Source of the DNA: Runella sp. MFBS21
GTDB taxonomy: Bacteria; Bacteroidota; Bacteroidia; Cytophagales; Spirosomataceae
Length of the DNA stretch: 64,000 nucleotides
Reading direction: 5' to 3'
Assembly (NCBI RefSeq): GCF_029433105.1
Contig: NZ_JARNTW010000008.1
Span: 62,001-126,000, forward strand
Every line of letters begins with the position of its first letter. The first letter of the stretch is position 1. The notes beneath the pieces were generated by a model that was given only the letters and a program-made list of their open reading frames with translations, ran no database searches and was not told where the DNA came from. This document shows positions 42,246-51,282 of the stretch, in pieces. Position numbers and translations under genes: made by a program.

Positions 42246-43739
42246 CTATCGAGCAAAAACGGCTAACTTATTGACAGCAATCGTGGCGCATTGATCACCA
42301 CCAGGCGCCTTGTAAGGAGGAACATTTCCACGGTATCTAAAATAACCCGCTTGGTACTCGCGGTCGTCGCAGGAGGTAGCATCTGGAATGTACCCAAGTG
42401 TTCCGTCGGTAAAACCAGCCGTAAGAACCACCGGCAACGCGGCTTCACGTTTAATCTTGAGTCCTGTTTTTACAAAAGGCTCAAAAGGAAGGCCTACAAA
42501 TCCGACATCGCCGATTCGGGCCACCGAAATACCAATTGGCAGCTCGGTAGGTACATTTTTGAGATTGTTGGTTTTGTGCTGCTCCAACGCCCAGATATAC
42601 CACGGTCTGACGATTTCTACCAAACGAGCGCGATAAGGCGGCGAAAGTGCTTTCGGAAAATTCATTCCCACACACTCGTAGGTGTTTTCGTCCCCTGCTT
42701 TTCCTCTTTTTACAAAATCATCAATCGAAGCGAGGTCTTTTTCTAAGGCTTCGCGGCTTGGAAGTTGCGCCAAAGGAATATTTACTATTTCACGGCTCCA
42801 TTCTATACCCGTTCTTTTGGATTTATGAAGGTTTTTGGCCGCAATGATATAGGTATCTCCCAATTGCTGCCCGAGCAACTCGGCTTGTTGAAAAGTACCA
42901 GTAAGCATGTGTTTTGAATTAATATCACCAGAACATCCCTGAAAAAAGGCAACTGGAATTCCTCCCAAATAAGAAGATAATTTATCGGAAGCCGTCTGTG
43001 GAAACTGTCCATAACTGATTAGCTTTTCGGGATTATAAGCCGCTACGGGATGTCCCGAAAAAAAGGTAAAGGCTGTAACAGGTTTATCGTTTTTGTTTTT
43101 GAAAATCACCACTGTAGCATCATCGTCAATCTCCCCAATGTATCCCTCTCCTACAAGCATACGGTCTTCTTCGCGCATAAAATACGATTTGCCGTCGAGG
43201 CGTCGCCCTCGGCGATTGTAGGTGATGCGATTTTCTTCGGCTACGCCCCATTCTACCGTTACGGGTTCCAAGTTTTTTTCAAGTTTGTTGGCAGCTTTTT
43301 GTAGTTTTTCCAAAAAATCCACTCCCAATTCCCAACTCAAATACAAAGGCGTGTTTTTTTCGGGAATATTACTACTATCTACCTGAATCCACGGAATCGT
43401 ATGCGTATGCGCCGAATTGGCAATAATTGCTTTGGGATCAATCTTGAGCGTTTTGGCCAAGATTTTTACGCAAGCGGTTCGCAAGGCATTGCCTTCTACG
43501 CCCATTGCAGAAGTAATAAAACAAAGTCGATTATTACCCTGCTCCAGCAGCACCACCGTGGTTTTTAAATCCCCGTGTACGGCTTCAATTTTATTCCCGG
43601 TCTGACTATGCCCACTGGGAGTACCTACTTTAGGAACAATCGAAAATGTTTGGGCCGATACTTTCAATTCATCACCCAAGGCATGAGCTGTATGTTTGTA
43701 GCCCACAAGAATCATTACTAGAAGAAGAAAACGTTTCAT
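42246..43739 (-). CDS. Secreted ceramidase-fold hydrolase
   Basis: About 497 residues from the ATG at 43739 with signal peptide (MKRFLLLVMILVGYKHTAHA). The neutral/alkaline ceramidase fold is shown by FSIVPKVGTPSGHS, the metal site NSAHTHTIPW and the nucleophile region FQGCSGDINSKHM. It is a close paralog of 58010-59509: both have ITYNRRGR/K, SYFMREEDR or SYFIREEDR, and SCDDREYQAGYFRYRG-type ends. It should cut an amide bond outside the cytoplasm. It lies downstream of the MFS gene by 49 bases. Confidence 0.87.
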   Translation of the reverse strand: MKRFLLLVMILVGYKHTAHALGDELKVSAQTFSIVPKVGTPSGHSQTGNKIEAVHGDLKTTVVLLEQGNNRLCFITSAMGVEGNALRTACVKILAKTLKIDPKAIIANSAHTHTIPWIQVDSSNIPEKNTPLYLSWELGVDFLEKLQKAANKLEKNLEPVTVEWGVAEENRITYNRRGRRLDGKSYFMREEDRMLVGEGYIGEIDDDATVVIFKNKNDKPVTAFTFFSGHPVAAYNPEKLISYGQFPQTASDKLSSYLGGIPVAFFQGCSGDINSKHMLTGTFQQAELLGQQLGDTYIIAAKNLHKSKRTGIEWSREIVNIPLAQLPSREALEKDLASIDDFVKRGKAGDENTYECVGMNFPKALSPPYRARLVEIVRPWYIWALEQHKTNNLKNVPTELPIGISVARIGDVGFVGLPFEPFVKTGLKIKREAALPVVLTAGFTDGTLGYIPDATSCDDREYQAGYFRYRGNVPPYKAPGGDQCATIAVNKLAVFAR

Positions 43740-43788
43740 ATTCAAAAAATAACTTAATTAGAAAATGTGTCAATTTGAAAATTGGCTA

Positions 43789-45060
43789 TCACTTAGCCGC
43801 CACCTCGGGTACATCCTCAGTCTGTTGCAAATTTTTTATGGGAATTTTATAAAAAAGAAACGCACAAATAAGCAAGGTAATAGCCGCCACCTGAAACATC
43901 AACGAAAGATTGATGTTGGCATCGCGTAAGGCTCCGCCTGCATAAATACCTATACCGCCTACTACGCAGCTAAATAAGTTTAGAATACCATAGCCTGTAG
44001 CCAAATAACGGCTATCCGATATCATCGACAACACAGGCATCATGTTGGCATCCAGAAAGGGTCTCATAAAAGCATATAGCATAAAACCCGCCACCGCTAC
44101 CCAAAGTATGCTTGTGGTTCCGCCAAGCACTATACCCGGACAAGCCAAAACTAAACTAATAGCAGGTAACAAAACCCTCGCTCTTGGGTTGGATTTGCTC
44201 CAATAGTCGGCGAGGGCGCCGCCTGTGAGTACGCCAAAAAACATCGCCACATAAAAATACGCTGTAGCATATACTCCCGCGTCGGTTTGGCTGAGGCTAA
44301 AGGCTTCTTTGTAGTAAGTGGGGAGCCACGCGCTAATCATCCAACTAGCCACTCCAAGCAGCCCCCAGGCCGAAAGCGCAAGTAAGTAAGCAGGTTGACG
44401 AAAAAGTTGACGCAACGCATCCCAAAAGTTGATTTTGGGGGCTTGTACTTGGAGGGTTTGCGGTTTGGGAGCATCTTTTAACAAAAAGGTCAACACAACT
44501 GCGTATGAAATCCCTACAATACCAAATACACTGAAAGCATAATTCCACGAATGACTTTCGGCGAGCCATCCTCCTAAGAAACCAAGGCTTTGTCCTACAT
44601 ACACCCCCGCAATATGAATACCCGTAGCCAGCGATTTGGTGACGTTTTTGTGATAATCCACAATCAGAGCCAAAGCGGCAGGAATATAGCAAGCTTCACT
44701 GATACCCATCAACGCCCGCGTAGCGAGCAATTGCTCAAAAGTAGTGGCTTGAGAAGTAAGCCAAGTAACCAACGACCACACAAACAAACTACCAATGATG
44801 ACCTTACTTCGATTGAATCGGTCGGCCAGAAACCCCGCCACCGGACTCAGCAACCCATAAATCCATAAAAATACGGATGTTAGGAGGCCAAATTGCGCAT
44901 CTGTCATGGGTATGGCATCGACGATAGAGGTGCGCATCGTGGTAATAATCATCCTGTCGAGGTAGTTGAGAGCGCCTACTACACACAAAAGCCCCACAAG
45001 CAACCACGGATAGGAAAACAACTTTGGTTTTTGATGAGTGATGTCGTTGTTAGTTATCAT
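43789..45060 (-). CDS. MFS transporter, 12 transmembrane segments
   Basis: A 423-residue permease. The first helix and loop GALNYLDRMIITTMRTSI and the MFS signature GFLADRFNRSKVIIG between helices 2 and 3 place it near organic-acid/sugar-acid carriers of the ACS/GudP type. There are 12 predicted helices with a central loop at about residue 195-215 and a second signature GGALADYWSKSNPRARV. It likely imports the small product released by the secreted hydrolases around it. It starts 24 bases after the sialidase-like gene. Confidence 0.92.
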   Translation of the reverse strand: MITNNDITHQKPKLFSYPWLLVGLLCVVGALNYLDRMIITTMRTSIVDAIPMTDAQFGLLTSVFLWIYGLLSPVAGFLADRFNRSKVIIGSLFVWSLVTWLTSQATTFEQLLATRALMGISEACYIPAALALIVDYHKNVTKSLATGIHIAGVYVGQSLGFLGGWLAESHSWNYAFSVFGIVGISYAVVLTFLLKDAPKPQTLQVQAPKINFWDALRQLFRQPAYLLALSAWGLLGVASWMISAWLPTYYKEAFSLSQTDAGVYATAYFYVAMFFGVLTGGALADYWSKSNPRARVLLPAISLVLACPGIVLGGTTSILWVAVAGFMLYAFMRPFLDANMMPVLSMISDSRYLATGYGILNLFSCVVGGIGIYAGGALRDANINLSLMFQVAAITLLICAFLFYKIPIKNLQQTEDVPEVAAK

Positions 45061-45084
45061 TCTATTTGGTTAGGTTTTTAGGTA

Positions 45085-46347
45085 TTACAAAGGCAAGGTC
45101 GAGACTTGTTTGGGTTGGTCCAAGGGAAAACCTGTTTTTGTTTTTTTAGGAAGTTTGAAACGAGACGCCCGAATACAGCTTTTTTGCCCTTCTTCATAAT
45201 AAACCGTCAAAATCGTACCATCTTTAAGCTCAATCGTCGAAGGATACGCCCCCCACATCACGTCAATCCTGTAAGGCCCCTGCCAAGTTTTCCCTTCATC
45301 GTAGCTGATTCTCAAACCCGTATATCCTTTCTTGTGTTGAAAATCGTCATAAAAAGCGCGGTAAGTCAGGAGAATAGCGCCCGATTTTAACCGTGTAAAA
45401 GAAGGGGAATGTCCCTGAAAACCAATATCGTTTACCTTTGACCATGTCTTGCCAATGTCTTTACTGATGGCATAGTGCATATGTACGGTATCTTTGATAG
45501 AGCCACGTAGTGCGGCAAAAAGGCTTCCGTCTTTTAAGGTAATCACGTCTGTTTCGGCGGGTAAATACCTGCCTTCTCCCTTACCAATCGGGATAGGCTT
45601 CGACCATGTATTTCCTTTGTCGCTCGACAACACCACCCCTCCAAAAGCCTCTTTTGCATCTTGGTGATACACCGGAAAAATCCACGTACCATCAGGACCT
45701 TGGCGCATTTCAGCGGAGCAATTCCACTTGATATCACCATTGTCGGCGGGATAATGAGGCTTGGTTTCCCACGTTTTACCTCCATCTAGCGACTTGATAT
45801 ACAAAGGTCCCCCTCCGCTCAGCCACTCACGATGTACCACATCTCCATAGTAGGCCGCTGAGCCAGTAGATTCTCTTTTGACTGGTTTTCCGAATTTAAT
45901 GGAGAAAAAAGTACAAACCAGCGTCCCGTCGCTCATCTGCGAAATATGAGGGTCACGATTGTCGTTTTCGTCATCATAAATAGTGACTGGGGCTGTCCAA
46001 GTTTTGCCTTCGTCCGAAGAACGAATCATACAAATCCGTCCCGCTTTCGGGTATTTGTCACTGGGGTAAGTGACGTGCGCCCCTCCCGAATAAAATACCG
46101 CCACAATATCGCCGTTTTTTAAACGATATGAATCAGGAAAAGCCTGATACTCACCTGCTTCTCCGCCGTCGGACACAATTTTGTAAATCACCGAGTCGGC
46201 AGTGGTTGCGATTTGCGTATTATTTTTCGAAGGTAAGGTGGTGGGAGCATATTGGATAGCGGCGGCAGATGATAACACTGCGACTGCTAAAATGGTGTTT
46301 TTTACCTTGACCCGCCAAAAAGGTAAGTTAGTTCTAAATTTTGTCAT
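45085..46347 (-). CDS. Secreted or anchored BNR-repeat sialidase-like protein
   Basis: About 420 residues from the ATG at 46347; an upstream in-frame start at 46407 would add 20 residues but also overruns the promoter region. The N-terminal helix VKNTILAVAVLSSAAAI is a signal or anchor. Five Asp boxes are clear: RSSDEGKTW, KSLDGGKTW, LSSDKGNTW, AISKDIGKTW and RISYDEGKTW, giving a sialidase-type propeller. It is the first gene after motif copy d and heads the unit ending with the HEAT-like gene. The true substrate could be a sialic acid or another acidic sugar. Confidence 0.87.
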   Translation of the reverse strand: MTKFRTNLPFWRVKVKNTILAVAVLSSAAAIQYAPTTLPSKNNTQIATTADSVIYKIVSDGGEAGEYQAFPDSYRLKNGDIVAVFYSGGAHVTYPSDKYPKAGRICMIRSSDEGKTWTAPVTIYDDENDNRDPHISQMSDGTLVCTFFSIKFGKPVKRESTGSAAYYGDVVHREWLSGGGPLYIKSLDGGKTWETKPHYPADNGDIKWNCSAEMRQGPDGTWIFPVYHQDAKEAFGGVVLSSDKGNTWSKPIPIGKGEGRYLPAETDVITLKDGSLFAALRGSIKDTVHMHYAISKDIGKTWSKVNDIGFQGHSPSFTRLKSGAILLTYRAFYDDFQHKKGYTGLRISYDEGKTWQGPYRIDVMWGAYPSTIELKDGTILTVYYEEGQKSCIRASRFKLPKKTKTGFPLDQPKQVSTLPL

Positions 46348-46440
46348 TATTAAAAATTCAATAATTAATCCTAACAATTTCAATATGTACAAAATTATAT
46401 TTTTCAATACCCCCTTACCACTACTTTTGTACTATTAAAT

Positions 46441-46453
46441 GATACTATTTTTC
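46441..46453 (+). promoter_or_regulatory. AraC-locus motif, copy d
   Basis: GATACTATTTTTC, 94 bases upstream of the sialidase-like start at 46347 and between it and the end of the propeller gene at 46545. A CTACTTTTG lies 20 bases to its left, similar to the outer half of copies b and e. The rest of the 46348-46544 gap shows nothing else. Confidence 0.6.
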
Positions 46454-46544
46454 ATAGGCGTTTTTAGACGAAAAAAATCCGCAAGGCTGACGATACACAA
46501 GTAACTGCTGCGTAATAGCTTGTCGAAGAAAAGTATCATTCGCA

Positions 46545-48125
46545 TCAATCAAAAATTCCAAAGGAAAATACATCTGCATCTTTCACAATTATTTTTGCAC
46601 GAATACTTTTCCCCTTTAATTCTCCAATATTTCTGCCACTCTTCCATTGTACTAAGCCGTCTACTTCGTCGCCAGTGATAGGAAGCGCGTCTGCTGTGCC
46701 AAAACCAGACAACTCATTGCCTCTCTCATCGGTCAGTACAATTTTGATGTACCCTTTTGAGCCAGTTGAATAATTAAGAAGTAAGCGTTGCCCTTCCCAT
46801 ACCATTGGTTTTGTGAGCAATACGCCTTCTTTAAAGCCCGCGTGCAAAGCCGCAAATCCATCTAACCTGAGTGTCATTCGTTCAAGCGATACCTCCGGCG
46901 TGCCGTATGCTCGGGTGATAAAAAACGACATTTCGCGTTTGGCCGTTTGAATCACCCCCATCGCGGGCATATTGCTCCGTGCGCCCCAATTCTTAGAATC
47001 ATTACCGGGACGCACAAACGATTCCATAAATTTTCGGTCATAGCGGGTTCCACCTCTGGACGTCATCAAAACCCCATCCGATACGCCTTTCCATTGACTA
47101 GGATGAGTACCGTTTTGGGCCAGTTGCTCGTCAGACAAGACTTTGGTTTGGGGAGAAAAACGAAAAGGCATCGCAATCAGCAAGTGAGGTGCTCGAAAAT
47201 AAGGGCGGGTAGCATTGGTATACAAATGCTCTTTTTCGGTATCTCCAAATGACATAAACTCAGGTTTTGTCCAGTTGATAAAGTCTTTGGAAGTAGAGCG
47301 CATAATCGTTCGGGTACCATTGGCAGGAAACAATTCGCCCGGAACACCTCCCAACCATCCACGAAAATACACAGCATAGCATTGCTCATTTTCGAGCCAT
47401 ACCAACGAGTTTTGCGAATCCAACGCATACTCATGAAACAAAGCTGTGGTATCTTTAGCGTATCGTTTCCAATGAAGACCATCTGCCGATACATACCTAA
47501 ATAGCCCCGTATTGGCTCTTAGTTTTGGATCCATATCATAAGTAAGATAAGCCGAATAGCTTCTAAATCCGCCTCGTTCGGGCTGAGACTCATACGAAGA
47601 CCCACCCACGGCCTTGAAGCGTTCGTCAGACGGTACACCTTCTCTTTCGTCATACATGACCGTAAAATTGTGGGTATTGCGAAGCTGCTGCTCTTCGAGC
47701 ATGACTACGTTGTTGGCCTTACTACCATTGACACTACAAATCCCCAAAGTTGGCTTAGCCCAATGTATGCCATCGGCACTTTCAGCATAACAAGTGTATT
47801 CGGCGTGTTTTCCGTCGGCGTTAGCACCCGCCCCTCGGTAATACATTCGGTACCGAACCCCGTCGGCCACAATGCCTACATAGGCACAAAAACGTCCTTC
47901 CCAAGGCTCCGTAAAACGAATAGCCGTACCCGCCGATTGAGGAGTTTGTAGTCTGATTTCAGCGTTTTCTACTTTTTGGGTTACATAATCATCCACAAAC
48001 AATTCGCGGCGGTTTTTGAAATGAATCGGTTGGGCAAAAACTGAAGACAAGCCCCCTATAAGCAGCCCGCTACTCAATACAAATGCAGAAGGGCGGTAAC
48101 CGCCCCCCCAAAAAATCAATTTCAT
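46545..48125 (-). CDS. Secreted propeller-type glycosidase-like protein (paralog 1)
   Basis: About 526 residues from the ATG at 48125 with signal peptide (FVLSSGLLIGGLSSVFAQ). It shares with 48158 and 51283 the blocks NRRELFVDDYV, YRMYYRGAG, TCYAESADGIHW, SADGLHWKRY, LDSQNSLVW and MTSRGGTRYDRKFMESFVRP. Proteins with this FVDDYLI start are common in Planctomycetes and some Bacteroidota, and are related to five-bladed GH32/GH43-type propellers. The C-terminal domain (LLLNYSTGSKGYIKIVLTD) is beta-sandwich-like. Enzymatic activity is inferred only from fold resemblance. A TTG start overlapping the previous gene is also possible. Confidence 0.7.
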   Translation of the reverse strand: MKLIFWGGGYRPSAFVLSSGLLIGGLSSVFAQPIHFKNRRELFVDDYVTQKVENAEIRLQTPQSAGTAIRFTEPWEGRFCAYVGIVADGVRYRMYYRGAGANADGKHAEYTCYAESADGIHWAKPTLGICSVNGSKANNVVMLEEQQLRNTHNFTVMYDEREGVPSDERFKAVGGSSYESQPERGGFRSYSAYLTYDMDPKLRANTGLFRYVSADGLHWKRYAKDTTALFHEYALDSQNSLVWLENEQCYAVYFRGWLGGVPGELFPANGTRTIMRSTSKDFINWTKPEFMSFGDTEKEHLYTNATRPYFRAPHLLIAMPFRFSPQTKVLSDEQLAQNGTHPSQWKGVSDGVLMTSRGGTRYDRKFMESFVRPGNDSKNWGARSNMPAMGVIQTAKREMSFFITRAYGTPEVSLERMTLRLDGFAALHAGFKEGVLLTKPMVWEGQRLLLNYSTGSKGYIKIVLTDERGNELSGFGTADALPITGDEVDGLVQWKSGRNIGELKGKSIRAKIIVKDADVFSFGIFD

Positions 48126-48157
48126 ATCTGTTGGTTTTAAGTACGTACTTCGTCCAA

Positions 48158-49615
48158 TCAAGGATTGAATTTATAGGAGTATAAATCCGCGTCTTTCAAA
48201 TAAAACTTTAACTGAATAGCTTTTCCTGCGAGCGAGCTAAGGTTCGTATTTTGGTTCCAAGAAACGATGCGTTTGATTTCATTGCCAATAATGACTTTCG
48301 AATCAGACACCTTAAAACCCGGAATAGGATTCCCGTCGGCATCAAGTATTTCTACTTTTACGTCGCCTGCTGCTGAAGTTGAATAATTGATTTCCAACTC
48401 TTTCCCTCTAAAAACAAGGGGTTTGGTTATCATATATCCACCCACGGCCGGGGCGTGTATGGAAGCAAATCCGTCTAGCCGCAACGAATAACGCTTAATA
48501 TGCGCCGAAGGCTGGGCATAGCTTTCGTTGACATACACCGATAGTTCGTTGGGGCTGGTTTGGACAACATTCAACACGGGATAATTAGACCTCGAAACCC
48601 AGTTTTCTAAGCCTATACCTGGCCTGATATACGATTCGATAAAAGTACGGTCATAGGCATTACCGCCGCGCGAACTCATCAACACCGCGTCCGAACAATC
48701 ATTGAAATACTTTGGATCTACTTTCAATACTGCCGCTTCTTCGGGCGTCAATACTTGGCGTTTGGGCATAAAACGCGCCCCAATAGCTAAGTACATATGT
48801 GGCGCTCTGCTATATGGTGCCGTTTGCTGTGTATAAAGATGATCGAGGGGAGCATCTCCAAAAGTCATGGCTACTGGTTCAGACCAATTGATAAAATCTT
48901 TTGAAACAGTACGCCCTACCGAACGGAATCCTTGGTACTTTGAAAAACCGCCCTCTGACCAAATTCTGAAATAACAAACGTAAAGTTTCTCACTTTCCGA
49001 CCAAAACACGGTGTTTTGAGAGTCAAAAACCCCTTTGGTAAAGACGGGGGTTTCCTGCTTTTTTTTCCAATGAATACCATCTGCCGATACAAAAGCCATC
49101 AAGCCTGATTTTTGAGTACCGGCCAGCGCTTTGTAACGTTCTTGGGGATTAGCGTTGGGGTTGGCGTCCAAAAAGGGAGAAAAATTATGAGAAGCTGGGA
49201 CATGATGCGCCAATACCACATTGTTTTGTTTACTACCGTCCAACTCATAAATTCCCAAGGCAGGTTTTACCCAGTTGATTCCGTCCTTTGATTCGGCATA
49301 GCAGGTTACTTCGCTGTCGTTGCCGTCTTTGCCCGATTCCCGCACGCCCCGATAATACAATCTAAACAAATCTTTGTCTTGAATAATGGTACAATAAGCA
49401 CTAAAATTTCCTTCCCAAGGACGATCAAAAGCCAGCACTTTGCCTTCATTGTGCGGGTGATGCATAAGCACTTCTACTCCCGACAGTTGAGCTATTAACT
49501 GTTTATCGACAAAAATTTCTCTACGGTCGGCTATTTCTATTGGAGTTTGGGCAAAAACAGAGATGTTGTTGAGTGCCGCAATTAATAGTCCGCTAATTAG
49601 GAGGCTTCTGATCAT
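48158..49615 (-). CDS. Secreted propeller-type glycosidase-like protein (paralog 2)
   Basis: A 485-residue protein with signal peptide (SLLISGLLIAALNNISVFAQ). Same blocks as its paralogs: ADRREIFVDKQLI, LFRLYYRGVRE, TCYAESKDGINWVKP, SADGIHWKKK, FDSQNTVFWSES, SSRGGNAYDRTFIESYIRP. The C-terminal part has ELEINYSTSAAGDVKVEILD. It is closest to the paralog at 51283. The 56-bp repeat array forms its whole upstream region: the first hairpin ends 49 bases before the start codon. Confidence 0.75.
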   Translation of the reverse strand: MIRSLLISGLLIAALNNISVFAQTPIEIADRREIFVDKQLIAQLSGVEVLMHHPHNEGKVLAFDRPWEGNFSAYCTIIQDKDLFRLYYRGVRESGKDGNDSEVTCYAESKDGINWVKPALGIYELDGSKQNNVVLAHHVPASHNFSPFLDANPNANPQERYKALAGTQKSGLMAFVSADGIHWKKKQETPVFTKGVFDSQNTVFWSESEKLYVCYFRIWSEGGFSKYQGFRSVGRTVSKDFINWSEPVAMTFGDAPLDHLYTQQTAPYSRAPHMYLAIGARFMPKRQVLTPEEAAVLKVDPKYFNDCSDAVLMSSRGGNAYDRTFIESYIRPGIGLENWVSRSNYPVLNVVQTSPNELSVYVNESYAQPSAHIKRYSLRLDGFASIHAPAVGGYMITKPLVFRGKELEINYSTSAAGDVKVEILDADGNPIPGFKVSDSKVIIGNEIKRIVSWNQNTNLSSLAGKAIQLKFYLKDADLYSYKFNP

Positions 49616-49650
49616 TGGTTTAGGATATTTGATTTATTTGGAATGATTTT

Positions 49651-50545
49651 TTACCGATATATAGCCCCTACGGGGCAGAATCTGCATTTTCATATTTTCA
49701 CATTGGCTACCAATATATAGCCCCTACGGGGCAAAATCTGCATTTGCGATTTTTCACATTGGCTACCAATATATAGCCCCTACGGGGCAGAATCTGCATT
49801 TGCGATTTTTCACATTGGCTACCAATATATAGCCCCTACGGGGCAGAATCTGCATTTTCATGTTCGCATATTTGCTACCGATGTACAGCCCCTACGGGGC
49901 AAAATCTGCATTTTCATGTTCGCATATTTGCTACCGATATGTAGCCCCTACGGGGCAAAATCTGCATTTTCATATTTTCTCATTTGCTACCAATATATAG
50001 CCCCTACGGGGCAGAATTTGCATTTGCGATTTTTCACATTTGCTACCGATATATAGCCCCTACGGGGCAGAATCTGCATTTTCATATTTTCACATTGGCT
50101 ACCGATATATAGCCCCTACGGGGCAGAATTTGCATTTGCGATTTTTCACATTTGCTACCGATATATAGCCCCTACGGGGCAGAATCTGCATTTTCATATT
50201 TTCACATTGGCTACCGATATATAGCCCCTACGGGGCAGAATTTGCATTTGCGATTTTTCACATTTGCTACCGATATATAGCCCCTACGGGCAGAATCTGC
50301 ATTTTCATATTTTCACATTGGCTACCGATATATAGCCCCTACGGGGCAGAATTTGCATTTGCGATTTTTCACATTTGCTACCGATATATAGCCCCTACGG
50401 GGCAAAATTTGCATTTTCATATTTTCACATTGACTAGCGATATATAGCCCTTACGGGGCAGAATCTGCATTTGCGATTTTTCACATTGGCTACCAATATA
50501 TAGCCCCTACGGGGCAAAATCTGCATTTTTATGTTCGCATATTGG
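49651..50545 (-). repeat. Tandem array of 16 units of 56 bp, each with a 5-3-5 hairpin
   Basis: The core GCCCCTACGGGGC (stem GCCCC/GGGGC, 3-nt loop) begins at 49664, 49720, 49776, 49832, 49888, 49944, 50000, 50056, 50112, 50168, 50224, 50280, 50335, 50391, 50447 and 50503. The period is exactly 56 bases except one unit of 55, where a G is lost. Two exceptions are the core at 50280 (CGGGC) and the one at 50447 (CCCTTACGGGGC). Between cores the sequence is one of three types: CATTTTCATATTTTCACATT, CATTTGCGATTTTTCACATT, or CATTTTCATGTTCGCATATT. Types one and two alternate between 50000 and 50390, giving 112-base double units. No ORF crosses it. It fills the gap 49616-50560 between two minus-strand genes. 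Confidence 0.95.
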
Positions 50546-50560
50546 GAAATTTTCAAAACA

Positions 50561-51250
50561 TTAATCTTTCACTAATCTGACCGATAGACCTGCCATTTGC
50601 ACAAAGCTATCTTTTTGCAATTTCCCATTTTTTACCGAAACACTCCGACAAAAGGAGTTATCGACTAAATAACGGCTACTGCTCCACCAGTACGCTGCCT
50701 TGCCCCCTTCAAAAAAAGGACCTCCATAATACTTCGGCCCTTCGTTGGTGCGATAGCCGCCAGGTACGGCTGCAAATCCACTTGTTTTTGTTACCTTTTT
50801 GCCAAATGCTGAGGATTTCAGGGCATCGCCCGCTTTTTCAACCCCACCCAATGCTGTTGCGAGTTTGTCCCATTCAGCGTCAGTAGGTATATGCCACCCA
50901 GCAGGGGCGAGGCCGCGTTTGTCGGATACTGCCCAAAAATTATACAGCTTACCATACTTTTTGCCGTTGGAGGGATCATTTTCATAATAGCACCATGCGG
51001 GTAGTCCTTCTATATTTGCTTTTTCCCAAGTTTCGGCGCTGTTGGCTTCGAAAAGTGCTTCTCCATTTCGGAAGTGAGTGACGCCGAGGTTCTCGGTACT
51101 CCATGTCTGCTCTCCAATCATCACCGACGGAATATCTGCTTGAGGGAATGATTTTGGGGGAGTAATCATTGCCATTCCACAAATCATCAAAGCCAGTACG
51201 ATAACACCTAAAGCAGAAGTCGATAGTCTATTCTTTATTTTACTTTCCAT
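50561..51250 (-). CDS. FISUMP-domain secreted or anchored protein
   Basis: A 229-residue protein. The N-terminal helix (LGVIVLALMICGMAMI) is a signal anchor. The rest is a Fibrobacter succinogenes major paralogous domain: VMIGEQTWSTENLGVTHFRN, YGKLYNFWAV, LAPAGWHIPTDAEWDKLATA, GFAAVPGGYR and AYWWSSSRY. Such domains are found in surface proteins of Bacteroidota and Fibrobacter; they are not known to be catalytic and may bind ligands. It lies 32 bases downstream of the propeller gene at 51283 and upstream of the array. Confidence 0.88.
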   Translation of the reverse strand: MESKIKNRLSTSALGVIVLALMICGMAMITPPKSFPQADIPSVMIGEQTWSTENLGVTHFRNGEALFEANSAETWEKANIEGLPAWCYYENDPSNGKKYGKLYNFWAVSDKRGLAPAGWHIPTDAEWDKLATALGGVEKAGDALKSSAFGKKVTKTSGFAAVPGGYRTNEGPKYYGGPFFEGGKAAYWWSSSRYLVDNSFCRSVSVKNGKLQKDSFVQMAGLSVRLVKD

Positions 51251-51282
51251 TCCTTTACAACTCTAAACAATTAATAATCAAG

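Noticed and set aside
49651-50545. CRISPR array
   Set aside because: The segments between the hairpin cores fall into three recurring types instead of unique spacers, they repeat in blocks, and no cas genes are in the window.
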